This document shows positions 23,420-34,675 of a stretch of DNA of 64,000 nucleotides, piece after piece. The stretch is from Acholoe squamosa (Eukaryota > Annelida > Polychaeta > Phyllodocida > Polynoidae), in assembly GCA_949317995.1 (NCBI GenBank), contig OX439038.1, positions 62,640,813-62,704,812 on the forward strand. The letters run 5' to 3'. The notes below the pieces were generated by a model. The model searched no databases, was not told the DNA's origin, and saw only the letters and a list, made by a program, of their open reading frames with translations. Position 1 is the first letter of the stretch. Each line of letters opens with the position of its first letter. The position numbers and the translations under genes were made by a program.

Positions 23420-25070
23420 TCACCTCACTATTTGTTCTATACCTGTGAATCTGATCTGGTTCACAAGTATTGTATGGTCCATTGCGCTCTCCCTGCTACC
23501 TGATATGCTCACATTCCCACCTCATCCCTACTAAAGTACCTTGGAAATAGGCATTAAACACCTGGTAACTGCCACTTACTTAATTCCTATAATACTTCCT
23601 TGATATATCATCACCCCAATCCTATAGCACACTATTAACCATCATATCTCTATTTCATATAATAGGGAGACCATGGAAGGGATTTATAAAATGGCAGTAA
23701 AACTGCAGCCCATTCACTGCTGCACGATAGAAGTGACCTTGAGTGCATGATAGGAGTGTAGTGCACACCTGAACAAGATCACGGCTTGTCCCTCATTCCT
23801 ATGGGATATAGGAGACTTTTAATTAGACTTTTTTTCATTTAGTCAGTGTGAAACAAGGTATGGACTTGTTCTTTTAAAGACAGTAGACAACTCCTTTGAA
23901 TCAAGACTGCCTGTTTTCCTACATATAATGTACTCAGATGCATGTGCATCCTAGGACAACAGAATGAATTTGAAGAAGGTCGTTATCTATTCTCTTGATA
24001 CAAAGGTTAGCCCTTTATAAAAACCAAGAACCCACCTGCACTACTGATCATCTGTAGATAACCAAGTATTTAGGAACCACTCACCATCAGAGATAAGCAG
24101 TGGCACTGAGATTAACAGATATGTATGCGCCTACTATAGTTCTAAATGTGCATCTACAAGCTGCATCTCTGGAGAACAGGCACCAGTGTATGCATTATTA
24201 TTTTGTGATCCGACTTAGCTAACGCAGGATGCATTCCATAGATCTACTCTGGCATATTGGGTCTACATGAACTTTGGGTGCAGCTTAAGGCCAAATCCCA
24301 CTAAGCAAAAGCAGTTAGGAAATCCTTGTGAATTAGGTATCGGGGCCCCTGAGCCAATATCGGTGGGGTAAGACATGTATCATCTAAGGAAGGCATGTAA
24401 CGTCTTTAGAAGGAGCCTTACCAGAGTCTTATTTGTGGAGTGGAACACACCAAAAGTGTTGTTTTTTTTTCTGTAAACCCTGAATACCAATGTGATTCAC
24501 TTTATAACAAATATAGTACTGTTAAAGTGAGCCCGCTGCTGATAACCTTTAGCTATTCCTAAGACAAATAGTCAACCAAAATTATAAATATAACTCCCCA
24601 GGACTACTTCCTTAAATTCAGAGATTCAATATGTCCAATGTTGCTTCCTGTTGAGGTAGTAACTGCAGGCTAGACCTATAGAACTCATCTTGAGGTTTGC
24701 TCCAGGTACCCAGTATATAGACAAAGGTTGACTCATATTGGGTATAACCCTCAGTCATACCCAATATCAGTGAACCTTTGTATTTATTCCATGTCATCTG
24801 AGTCAGAGATGTTAAAGGCTCTTTTAAAATTACATAAAAAGATAGTTATTTACATGTGTTGTGGCCATTTGGGCTGCTGTTACTGGCCGTGAGATACTGC
24901 ATTGGGTTATCTCACGGGGATGTGAGATACGGAACTCCTAGGTTAAGCCTATAGGCCCTCTGTATCCCACTGCTCCAGACATGAATAAAGTATGAGCTGC
25001 TTTCATGTTTCACAATTAAACACCCCTTATACATTTACGTTGCACTACAACTAGTTTTATTTATTTTCAG

Positions 25071-25151
25071 ATAATGTACACAGGATGCAATATCAACCCT
25101 GCACGAACACTGGGCCCGTCAATCATGTCAGGCATTTGGAAAGACCAGTGG
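25071..25151 (+). CDS. Aquaporin exon 2 (second NPA loop)
   Basis: 81 bases, phase 0 at both ends, between TTATTTTCAG and GTATGT. It encodes IMYTGCNINPARTLGPSIM and on to DQW. N210-P211-A212 is the second pore NPA. C207 sits where the mercury-sensitive cysteine of AQP1 (C189) lies, and R213 is the filter arginine. Confidence 0.95.
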
Positions 25152-27609
25152 GTATGTAAAATAACTTTTCCTTTGATGTAAACATTTTGATGAATATGGT
25201 ATCATAACAACAGTCTTGGTCAAATACTAGGTAGAATGCCTAGGGTCGATTCAGGCAAAGTGGGACATTCAAGCCCTAGCCAGATTTTCAGTACCATTCA
25301 AGGAATGTAGGATGATCTTTTTTGAAAATTACATTCATCAAATTTGTTCAGAATAACTCCTTTACATTGATAAAAAAAAGAAACCAAGAAATATCTCAAC
25401 ATTTCCAAAAGATTGAGCTTGTTTTGGGATGCACATCTTCAAAATAAAACCTCCAAATTTGATTGTGTGTTTGGTAAAGTGGGACACTTGCTACAAGTAA
25501 AGTGGAACTTATGTGACTCATTCACTCTGCTGCAACAAATCAGAATCCATATCATAGTTGTTACCTTTCAAAGAAAAAAAACTTTGAAATTTGAAGTTGT
25601 GGATTAAAGGAAAAACAAAGAAATCCATTATGGAACTTCATGGAACCAGATAGAAGTGATGAAGGATCAGGCATACAATGCACCAAAATCCAGCATGGGA
25701 GGGACAGAGGTACAATTTGGTGCACAATCGACATGGTGCACTTCAGAATGCCAAGCTGTTGGATTGAAATTTTTCTGAAAAAAAGAGGGTAGTGAGCATC
25801 AACCTCTACCCCACCTTCACCACCCCGGGTCTAAAACATGGTGCATTGAGGTTGTACTGTGTAGGCCACAATGCATGCAACATAAACTACATTATGCATG
25901 ATGTTATTTCCATGTTTCTAACTTCACTGTAGAGAATTTGTTCAATAATTTGGAATTTTCTGGTATCAAATGACTCTAATTGCATTGATAAAGCTGTCTG
26001 TATATGCAAGTGGGTTCTAAAATGAAGATTTTCCGTGAAAGAGAATCAATGAGATTCTTGATAGTTCTGAAATGCTATAAATTATGAAACATAGACCTAT
26101 AAAAATGACTAATCTCTTAGAATATTCATAAGCTGAAAAGATAATAATAGCTGTAAGCTATCTGAATAAAGTGCAGCTCAATATTCATATATTGTCATAA
26201 TGTTTAAGCAAAAGTTATTAAGTGTGCAGAACGTCTTGTAACTATTTGATCTACGTTGGCGATCAGTACATTTGCCTAGTGATTACCCTGTGACCAATTG
26301 GTCAAGTGAATACAGCCCGAGGAACCATCAAATACCTACATATGGGTCCTATTATACCATGTAGATTCAGGATTTTCTTGACAGAAATATTATTGGTATC
26401 TTCAATGTATGTTGATATTTGCTATTGTTTTTTTCCCTAGATTAATATAAGTAATAAAGTATCAGGCAGTGGTACCCAGTGGGTATTGGCACAATGCAAT
26501 GTCCCACTTAACCTGGATCTGCCCGTCCCACTTAACCAAACACCTTCAGGTAATTGTGGGACACGCATATCTTAGGTATCACAGTGCTTAATCCTAAAAA
26601 GTGACTGCTGAAAATATATCAGGATTTAGAGAACTTATATATATATGCATCTTATAAATGTTTAAAGTCTGCAATGGTACTACATTACTCTCAATGCCAT
26701 TACTAGCAATGTATTTAACTATTATTATGCATCGGCAGATTTTTGCAAAGAAAGTGCTGGTATCAAGATGATGATAGCATTTTGAAAGCATAATTAATCA
26801 ATTTGAGGATGAAAATCAGAACAGAGGGACAAAACATATATTTCTGTAATATAAAAAAATCATTAGATTAGTTGTCCCACTTTACCTGGTGTCCCACCTT
26901 ACCTGAATTTACCCTACATAATGCTACATGTCATACCATTCTACTTGAACTAGTTTCATCATCGGCTTCAATTCCAACTTTGTGACAGACATGTGTGGAA
27001 ATCATGAATGTGGCGTAGCCTACACATAATAAATACAAACACGTTACCCTGGTTCATGCCCTTTTACCCCGGCCTTTTACTTCAAACTGACAGCTTTAGG
27101 GCTCGTCACTTAGGGGTTCACCTATACCTGGAGGAAAAGGTCACCCTGTTGGGGTTACAGTGAAATTTCCAGGTAATTCAATGATTTGGGATGGCTCCTA
27201 TCGAGTTAACCCAACCGATGTAGTAGACTTGGCCTGGTAGGTTCCATCATTGAACTGTCTGAAAATGCCACTTTATCCAAAAGTTTCCCATTCATGCATT
27301 GATCTATTCAATGAATTCGAAACCTTCTCCACTTCTAAGATGTACTTTCCTCGGGTGAACGCTCTGCTCCGATTCAAAGATCATCTATATCTCCTTTCGT
27401 AGTCAAATGTGTTTTGCTCAAGGCCCCTTTCAACAAGTCATGATTATAAATGATAGCAATTGCAATCAGTCTGCTATGTACTGACCAGGAGGGCATTTCA
27501 AAACCATAGCTATAGACATTGTTTTGAAATACCTTCCTGAGGCTTGTTTTAATATTCCAGACGACAACAATAGGGCCCCTAGTTGAATAGCCTGATTCTG
27601 TCTTTGTAG
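25152..27609 (+). other. Aquaporin intron 2
   Basis: A 2,458-base intron, two thirds of it occupied by the transposon at 25241-26916. The remaining 26917-27600 shows no exon. Confidence 0.9.
25241..26916. mobile_element. 1.7-kb non-autonomous DNA transposon with GTGGGACA ends
   Basis: The left end TAGGGTCGATTCAGGCAAAG then TGGGACA (25241-25267) pairs with the reverse of 26890-26916, with four mismatches in 27. Further copies of AAAGTGGGACA or TGTCCCACTTAACC occur inside at 25477, 26500, 26523 and 26874, a subterminal-repeat layout. No transposase frame survives. Family not assigned. Confidence 0.7.
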
Positions 27610-27801
27610 GTGTACTGGTGTGGTCCTCTACTGGGTGGCATCGTGGCTGGGCTACTGTACGATAACCTTCTGGCAGCTAATGCCTCCTGGAAGAAGACCC
27701 GGGACTACATGCTAGCTGCAGACTACGACAACGAACGCTACCAGCAACAAAAGGAACGCTACGTCACGGTAAAGGACGACGACATAGAGGAACCACTGTA
27801 A
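27610..27801 (+). CDS. Aquaporin exon 3 (TM6 and C-terminal tail)
   Basis: Starts after CTTTGTAG in phase 0. It encodes VYWCGPLLGGIVAGLLYDNL (TM6), then a hydrophilic tail containing DYDNERYQQQKERY and the acidic end DDDIEEPL, stop TAA at 27799-27801. The W-VYW-GPLLGG junction is the standard family signature at loop E/TM6. Confidence 0.95.
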   Translation: MYWCGPLLGGIVAGLLYDNLLAANASWKKTRDYMLAADYDNERYQQQKERYVTVKDDDIEEPL

Positions 27802-29345
27802 ACTCACAGGGCAGATGACAATTAAACAGTGGAAAGCATACGACATTTGACTTTTGAGAATACCAAATGAAACTCGATCGTGGCAGTAGGAATTCGAGTG
27901 ATTGCGTTATTCAGTTTAGCTGAATTTGTTTTTTTGTTTTTTTTTTTCATGACTTATTCATCGTGTGAAAAGGCTGAGATATGAACGAAAATGTGTCGTA
28001 TACAGGAAACGTGTTTTTTTATAGAAAGCCATGAACATCCTGTTTTCTAACAATGGGAAAAGTATGTAGTCTATCTCTATTATAACCTCGTATTTCACCT
28101 AGGCCCCTATAATAGACATTCCAGTGCTCTCCTCTGCATATCAACTAAGGGGCTTGCTTGTACCTCCCGTTTTGCTCGAATTACACCTTCTTGAGTTTAT
28201 ACTTTGTGACATGTTTGTCTACCGGGGTATTTACGTAGACCTACACATTAAGAGTCCTTGGACCTAGACATTTTGCTAATCAAGATGGCAAATAGTAAAA
28301 TGGTAATTGGTCCTATATAGGCCTGATGTTTGTTCTTGTTCCGAAATTGTATGTTTGAGGCCCACAGAATGGTAAATAACCCACTGCCTATATTTGGAGA
28401 GATGTTTTCTTTTTGACATTATATATAGGATATTATAACCGTTGACCCATCCTCATGCCTGACATATGTGCCAGTAGCTGTCCAATAAAAAGTAGGAGTA
28501 GGAATACTTCCAATATTGGTCAATATTCTATGAGAAGTTAGTGCATAGGAAGTCACAGATGCTGACTATAAGTAGGAATACTTACAATGATATAGTAGGA
28601 AAGTAATATAAAGTAGCTTAAAAAGAAATCCATTGGAACGTTTGTTACTAGAGGGCCTCCAGGTTCTATAATATTATTACTGTATTACCAGTACTTCATT
28701 TCCCCACTAGATGGTGTGTCTGAACATAACCTGAACATCACCAGAGTAATCAGGTCCCTGTTATGAAATGGTGTTGGAGTCGTACCGTCCCCCCCCCCTT
28801 GCACAAATAAATACCTACTTTGATGAGTTTTGTACATAATCTTGCCAATGAGTCGGATCATTAAAATTTTGCATTTCAGCTGTTATAGATTATATATGAT
28901 GACACTTTCTGAGATGCTGTTCCTGATGAGAAGGAAATGTCTTTTATTTCGGAAATGATATCTTAGTATTTCATAAGAGTAAAAATACAAATAATGACAA
29001 CGTATTCCGTGAAAGTGATTTCTTACTAATGCACAATTATGAACAAGTGTGAATATATTATACTAAATGTATAGATTTCAGAGAATTTGGACAGCTAAGT
29101 GTGTAGTGCGTCTGCATGCATGCCACCTTTATCATCAACTGTGATGTGAAGATGATAGTTTTTTTGTTTGCGTTTTATTTTACAATGTGCATCATTATAT
29201 TGATTTGTTACTTTAGTTATAATGGTAGTGTTGTGTAATCTTGCTTCACACGACTTACATTCGAACATACTAGTAGCTCAAGCTCAAAGCTTCCTACATA
29301 ATTCGGCTATGTATACATTTTGTAGAAATGTTTAATAAAATTTTA
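27802..29345 (+). other. Probable aquaporin 3' UTR
   Basis: No coding content. Candidate poly(A) signals AATAAA occur at about 28484, 28804 and 29334-29339; the last, in TTTAATAAAATTTT, has the best context. True end not determined. Confidence 0.4.
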
Positions 29346-31857
29346 CAGATATTGATTGTTGCCTTCTGATGAAATTATAATCATTGAGGTCACAAGCCTT
29401 AAGTAGCAACCATATTTTATTTTCAATTTAACATGCTGTAAATTATACAAATTATTATCAACTTGCTGTAAATTATACAAATTACCATACATAACTTTAG
29501 ATACATCTGATTTCCTACCAAGAAAGATACAACCACAGTCTATCTCTAATACATTTAAATACTTCTAACACAAAGCATGAATCGGTTCTCAATGATATAG
29601 TTGATATAGTTCTATGTGTGAGAGTTATTGTTACATTTATAATAATAAGCCACATGTGGTGGAGTAAAGTGTAGCGAAGCAAAGCATGGCATACAATATT
29701 TTGAGCTCTTTGGGAAGCTTTGGTCATTTTCTATGTTTACAGTTTGACATGTCCATATCATTATCTTAATCATTAGTCTTCCTATTCCACGTTAACCATT
29801 AAAGAAAATATGCATATCTGTGATTTAAGAATCTGCAAAAACATTTTTGAATAAAAATGAATTAAAGGAGATCAATTAAATCAATTTCCATTGAATCTGC
29901 AGAAATATCAACACTATCAATAAACTAGGACTGTCACATATACAGGTTATCACTGGTAACGTTGATCACACAATAGGATAAAGAAAACCAGTCAACAAGT
30001 ATGTTGCATAACCTTAAGCCTGTCAACCCTGGAGGACTATTTCATATATCACATTTATAATGGGGAATACAATGCACACCTCATATCCCCGAAAAGCATT
30101 TGATATTCCACTTTGTTATGCACTAACCAACGGTTATGTCTACATGTTTAGGACTAACCTTGTGTGTTTACAGTATCCAGTTATATAAAACATAATTTCA
30201 AGGTACATAACCAATTATACAGATACAGCTTCAGTGCCGATACCCTTAAGATATCGGCATATGACATAGATTTTACTTCAACCATTTAAGGGAAAGTGAT
30301 AGAGTTGTTATCAGATACCGGTTATGGATGAGAGAGGATCTAAACTTGGGTTAAAACAAGGCGAGATTTGAGGTTTGTTTGATACGTGAAGGGGAGAGTT
30401 TACATACATCACTTTGGTACACAGAACATTGGTATACAGATGTCCACAAAGTAACTTATCACATCTAACGAGGACATAGTTGTATATTTATATTGTATAT
30501 TTATTCATATACAGCTCTGTCCTCATTAAACATGATAAGTATGTTAATGTATTGCCTTTTAGATGGCATGAAATTTGTAGTTATATAATATACATACAGG
30601 TTGTTCGACACAGGGATGCCACTCGCCGATCACTGAAATTTCAGAAATCATACTAATTTTCTAAATGTCCAGTTGGACAGGCGAAAATGCCGAATTCCTG
30701 AAAAGAAGAGGAAAGGTAGCATCTCTGAAGATAAGACTACCCTATAAACTTGTTCGGCATTCTGCTTTGCTCTCCCTGTGACACGATAGTAAAAAAGCCC
30801 ATTCTGGTACATGTAATGGGGTAGGTTCGGATTGAAGATGGTTGAAGATATCATACATAATATTTTCGAATTTTGTTAACAACCATTCTCTTTATTTTCA
30901 AGAAGATACCTCGAATCTAAATATATCTGAATTGCAACTTAATACAAACTATCTAGCAGGTACATTTAGTACCCCGTATATATTGGTACCTTTAACCGAT
31001 GATATTGGAATTATAGTGATTTCCAGATAAGGTTTGCAATATCAAACAGAATAAATCGATTTGTAAAATACACACATATATATGTGTACGGACATATTTT
31101 CTGCAATTCAACCTCAATCTCATTAGGCACGCGCGTATTATATAAAATAGATAAGCAATCACGCATACACTTAAGATACATATCCCTGACTTATGACAAC
31201 GTGCAATAAACTACAAAAATCAAAGCAAAATGTCGTTTTTTTATTTATCCAATCCTGGTGCTTTTTATAGCTGATTTTATTTTGGCAATCTATGTTTCAA
31301 GATGAAAGATCTTACCAGCTTCAGGTAAAGCAGTGACAAAGAAACAAATCAAAATGATACAGCTTGAGAAGCACAGAGATAATTATAATTCTATTTTTGT
31401 CAGATGAGAGCTGATTTTAACATAACAGCATCATCAATGCATATCACCTGCATGTCGTGAAATGTACGGCTGATATATTTTAGCTAGGCCTATCATAGAG
31501 GCTTCGATCCACACATACCCCTCTAGTATCTCGTAATGAACCCAGCCCTGGTGAACCAGGCATAAATCACCTTAACTGTTAATCTTACAAGGAAAGGAAC
31601 CAGGACACTGATAAGGAATAATGACTTCTAAACAGTATGCTAAGAAACCGAATATGCCCAGTATACCATAACAATACTATAGAGAAAATATTGGGTATAC
31701 CTATATGGTGGACAGAACCTACCGTCCACAGGGACTAAGAGTCATACAGAAGTGAGCTCCATTCTTGTTGCCAAATCACAGAGAGGCGGTGCAGTATAAA
31801 AGTTGGATGTTTCTGTAAGAACGTGTCTACCTATTTACATCTATAGTCCAGCGGATT
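29346..31857. other. Intergenic stretch between aquaporin and CHMP1A
   Basis: Holds a small direct duplication of TGCTGTAAATTATACAAATT (near 29434 and 29464) and the hairpin at 30454-30540. It probably includes the CHMP1A 3' UTR on the minus strand, adjacent to 31857. No exon is supported. Confidence 0.4.
30454..30540 (-). repeat. 34-bp-arm hairpin (possible small-RNA precursor or MITE)
   Basis: The left arm 30454-30487 (ACTTATCACATCTAACGAGG and onward) and the right arm 30507-30540 are reverse complements at 28 of 34 positions with a 19-base loop. In a minus-strand transcript four of the six mismatches become G-U pairs, so that strand folds better. Confidence 0.45.
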
Positions 31858-31879
31858 TTAGCTCCTCAATGCTGCCAAT
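31858..31879 (-). CDS. CHMP1A: CHMP1A last exon
   Basis: 22 bases after acceptor TACTTTCAG complete the split Arg codon and add LAALRS before TAA. With the previous exon this makes DQLTRRLAALRS, a textbook MIT-interacting motif for VPS4 and spastin binding. Confidence 0.9.
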
Positions 31880-31923
31880 CTGAAAGTAAGAATTTAACAA
31901 TTTGATTACTATAAATCCATATA

Positions 31924-32232
31924 CAGGGTTCCCACAAAATCCCCCAGCACCAAATTACATGACATTCCATGACAAAAATCTAAATTTTCTATGACATTTT
32001 AAACTATATTTGGAAATAATCAGGGTTGACATCCTGGCAAACTTTCTGCAGTCAAGGTGGAAAAATGTCCACTGCAATGGATTTTTGCAATAAATATCCA
32101 GTTTTCCCATTTTCCATGACTTTCCATGACTCAAGAAGAAATTTTCAGAAATTCCATGACATTCCATGACTTTCCCTGACAACTTTTAATCCTATGACAT
32201 TCCATGACTTTCCATAATGCGTGGGAACCCTG
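31924..32232. mobile_element. 309-bp hAT-like MITE rich in CCATGAC words
   Basis: Perfect 12-bp ends CAGGGTTCCCAC (31924-31935) and GTGGGAACCCTG (32221-32232). The interior repeats TTCCATGAC and TATGACATT many times. CAGGG-type ends fit hAT elements, though the flanking 8 bases do not show a clean duplication. Confidence 0.7.
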
Positions 32233-32567
32233 ATATAAATTATCATCATCAGTAAACTAATAATATCAATTAAATAAAATATACTCCCTAAGAGGGGAAA
32301 TTGTGATCCTTTTTCTATCCGAACTTGCATCATATGATAATAAGGGGTTATTTTTTTATTTTGATAAATGTCATTAATGAGTAGACACTGACAGACTCAG
32401 CCATGGGCCACCCGAGCACATACTTTCTGATATCTACGAACCTGCATCAAGAAAAATCATTCTATTTTCTATAGATAAAGCTATACTAGGTATACTAATT
32501 AAATCATATAAAAAACTAAGCCGAATTTTCAACCACCATGATTTTGTAGCAGTCAGTGAAAACGTCT

Positions 32568-32640
32568 AGAGACACCGGGACTCAAACCCGGGTCTGACAA
32601 GTTGCAAGCGTCTGCTCAACCACTGAGCTACATCCCCTGG
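32568..32640 (-). repeat. tRNA-like sequence (SINE head or tRNA pseudogene)
   Basis: On the minus strand it reads GGGGATGTAGCTCAGTGGTT, with a B box GGTTTGAGTCC and an anticodon loop TTGCAAC. The acceptor strands pair poorly, so I do not call a working tRNA. It lies in the last CHMP1A intron. Confidence 0.6.
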
Positions 32641-32926
32641 CCTGACATTTCCACCTACCAACTACGTTCCAGTCACTCTGGTGGCTTAGGGATACAGATC
32701 CTCGATCCCCTACAATTTCATGCAATTTTCTCCCCGGTACATATAACATGACTGATGACAAGACCTCCTTAAGGACTGCTGTGGCCATTCAGCCCATAGG
32801 GAGACAATTCCAAAAAAAAATACTGCAGGCCCCTAAACAGAATAACTGGCCATTGGCCACTGAGAGAGTGTAAATACCTGCACGGTACCTGAATGTAATT
32901 GTACATGTATGGCAAATGCTACTCAC

Positions 32927-33120
32927 CTGCGGGTGAGCTGGTCCTCCTTGTCTGCCGGTTCGCTGGTACTGGCGCTTATTGTACTGGCACCCGGAGATAA
33001 CTCAGCCAGTTTTGACTCCACTTCAATGTCATTCTCCGCAGCCACTTGCCGGATCAAGTCATCCACTTGGTCGGCCGGTGTAGACAGTGTCATGGCCGCA
33101 CCCATCGCGTTATCCATAGA
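32927..33120 (-). CDS. CHMP1A: CHMP1A exon 5, C-terminal autoinhibitory region
   Basis: Encodes SMDNAMGAAMTLSTPADQ, VDDLIRQVAAENDIEVESKL and on to EDQLTRR. It matches the TTLTTPQ-QVD-LI-Q-AEE-GLEV segment of CHMP1A. Bounded by TTTTAG and GTGAGT, phase 0 in and 2 out. This region folds back on the ESCRT-III core until VPS4 or a partner engages the terminal motif. Confidence 0.95.
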
Positions 33121-33329
33121 CTAAAAGGCATTAAAGGATGATCATGAAGATTCCAATTGACCAATCCATTTTTATAAAACTTAATTAATAAACATAATAT
33201 ATGCGTGAGTAAATACTTTTAAACTTATTTAAAAGGACTTATTTACTGTTGCGATGTAAATATGATGATGATACTGATAAAATGAATAACTCAATAAAGT
33301 TTGTATCTATATTGAAGAATAACACTTAC

Positions 33330-33458
33330 CGCTGAGGCTACATCAAGGTCCTCAAATTGTGACTCAAACTTCCCCATGATACTTGACACCTTCTCCAAGT
33401 CCATGCTGGCCATGGCTTTGTCAAGGCCTTTTGTGATGCCCTCTATCTTCTTTGCTAC
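33330..33458 (-). CDS. CHMP1A: CHMP1A exon 4
   Basis: 43 codons in phase 0: VAKKIEGITKGLDKAMASMD, LEKVSSIMGKFESQFEDLDV, ASA. The MDLEKVSSIM-KFE-Q-ENLDV core is diagnostic for CHMP1. The acceptor is GTTTTTCAG and the donor GTAAGT. Confidence 0.95.
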
Positions 33459-33490
33459 CTGAAAAACAGAGGAGCAGATTCATTAGTCGT

Positions 33491-33616
33491 CATGATGCAC
33501 CAATGAAGTGCTGGCAAGACTGTGCGCCAGCACTTCATTGGAGCATCATGCCGACCCTCCGGGAGTATATGCATCAACCCTGTAGGGCCGGCATGATGCT
33601 CCAATGAAGTGCTGGC
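33491..33616. repeat. 25-bp motif in hairpin plus direct copy (CHMP1A intron)
   Basis: The 25 bases at 33491-33515 (CATGATGCACCAATGAAGTG and onward) are mirrored at 33526-33550 with one mismatch and a 10-base loop. An exact third copy of the mirrored arm, in direct orientation, lies at 33592-33616. Confidence 0.9.
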
Positions 33617-33680
33617 GAGTAGTCTCTTCTTCGGTGCATGTGCATCAGTGGCCTTTAAAGGGTTAATTGTTAGGCACATG

Positions 33681-33800
33681 TCTACATTCTAATATCTTAC
33701 ATCTTTACTTGTTATAGATATATTATATTCCACATTCAAATATCTGACATCTTCCATTGGTATAGACATATCTACATTCTAATATCTTACATCTTTCATT
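33681..33800. repeat. ~46-bp repeats overlapping the CHMP1A exon 3 donor
   Basis: CTACATTCTAATATCTTACA is found near 33682 and 33774, with a decayed copy near 33728. The copy at 33774 contains the real exon 3 donor (plus 33785-33790), so the duplicated units look like extra, partly preserved donors. Confidence 0.7.
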
Positions 33801-33937
33801 GTCAGAGCAGTTTGGACCCTGTTGACTACGGCATCTACCCGGCCTGCCATCCGGAGGTAGTTAAGACCTTCATTCTTCTTCCTAATGGCATTCTCGGCGT
33901 ATATCCTTGCACCTTCAATGTTCTTCTGTTCTATTGC
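33791..33937 (-). CDS. CHMP1A: CHMP1A exon 3, core helices
   Basis: 49 codons in phase 0: [49 protein letters not shown]. It is nearly residue for residue the CHMP1A segment around [22 protein letters not shown]. It forms the helix 2 to 3 part of the four-helix ESCRT-III core. Confidence 0.97.
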
Positions 33938-34107
33938 CTATTGGAAAGAGAATAATACATGGGATTTGATCAGTGACTGAAAATAATGAATTGTCATTGT
34001 CTACAAAATTTGTTGGGTTTTTTTCTGAAAAGAGATAATCCTCTGTATTTATATCAAATGTACCCCGATACGTTGTTATATCCAGTTCATTCTGCAAATT
34101 CCATTAA

Positions 34108-34332
34108 TGTAAACCCTCGCGTATAGGATGCCCCTTGTGTATAGGACACACCCTGCGTTAGTCTAAATCCAATAGGACACACCTAGGCTCAAGTCTTGGG
34201 TCATTTTAGTACTGGTCTATTGTGTATAATCCTCCCCTATAAGACGCATCCTTAGTAAAGGTGAATCCTATAGGACACAGATGAGGCAATTCTGGTGTAA
34301 AAGCTGCGTCTTATACGCAAGGATTTACGGTA
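34108..34332. mobile_element. MITE of the CGTATAAGAC family, copy A
   Basis: The left end ATGTAAACCCTCGCGTATAG and the reversed right end ACCGTAAATCCTTGCGTATA bracket 225 bp filled with TATAGGACACACC-type words. Ends match those at 34348, 45035 and 45201. Within a CHMP1A intron. Confidence 0.7.
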
Positions 34333-34347
34333 GTAGAGCTACATACA

Positions 34348-34571
34348 TCTGTAAATTCTCTCGTATAAGCAGCGGCTTACACTAGAATCCAAATCCAAAT
34401 ATGGCTTAGAGAATCGGCTCAAAGTAGGGGTGCGGCTTATATGAGGGTATTTTACACTATAAAACAGAACTGAATTGTCAATTTTCAAGCCTTGGATGTG
34501 GCTCATAGCTTCTCCCAAAGTCGGGGTGCGGCTTTTATGAGGAATGCGGCTAATACGAGAGAATTTACGGT
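34348..34571. mobile_element. MITE of the CGTATAAGAC family, copy B
   Basis: The left end TCTGTAAATTCTCTCGTATA and the reversed right end ACCGTAAATTCTCTCGTATT bracket 224 bp. It lies 16 bp from copy A but differs in its interior, so the two are not a simple tandem duplication. Confidence 0.7.
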
Positions 34572-34597
34572 GGATAGTCCTCATTTGTAAACCTCAC

Positions 34598-34675
34598 CTT
34601 CTTTACTTTTGCTTGTTGTTGCTTTTGCTCCTTCTCTGCCTTCTTTGCATATCTCTCCAATTGTTTTTCTGTGAA
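34598..34675 (-). CDS. CHMP1A: CHMP1A exon 2b, basic helix 1
   Basis: 26 codons in phase 0: FTEKQLERYAKKAEKEQKQQ, QAKVKK. It matches CHMP1A FTAKQLEKLAKKAEKD-KAEQAKVKK. The helix is strongly basic and contacts acidic membrane lipids. The acceptor is CATACAG and the donor GTGAGG. Confidence 0.95.

Larger units (their letters stand above)
20711..25070 (+). other. Aquaporin intron 1
   Basis: A 4,360-base intron with GTATGT donor and TTATTTTCAG acceptor. It carries a TCTC/TCTG microsatellite, a 1.16-kb minisatellite and a MITE, listed separately. 22532-23073 and 23420-25060 hold no exon that I can support. Confidence 0.9.
31880..32926 (-). other. CHMP1A last intron
   Basis: Contains a hAT-like MITE (31924-32232) and a tRNA-like sequence (32568-32640). 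No exon otherwise. Confidence 0.85.

Noticed and set aside
32568-32640. Functional tRNA-Cys or tRNA-Ala
   Set aside because: Acceptor strands pair poorly and the anticodon stem is weak; better explained as a SINE head or pseudogene.
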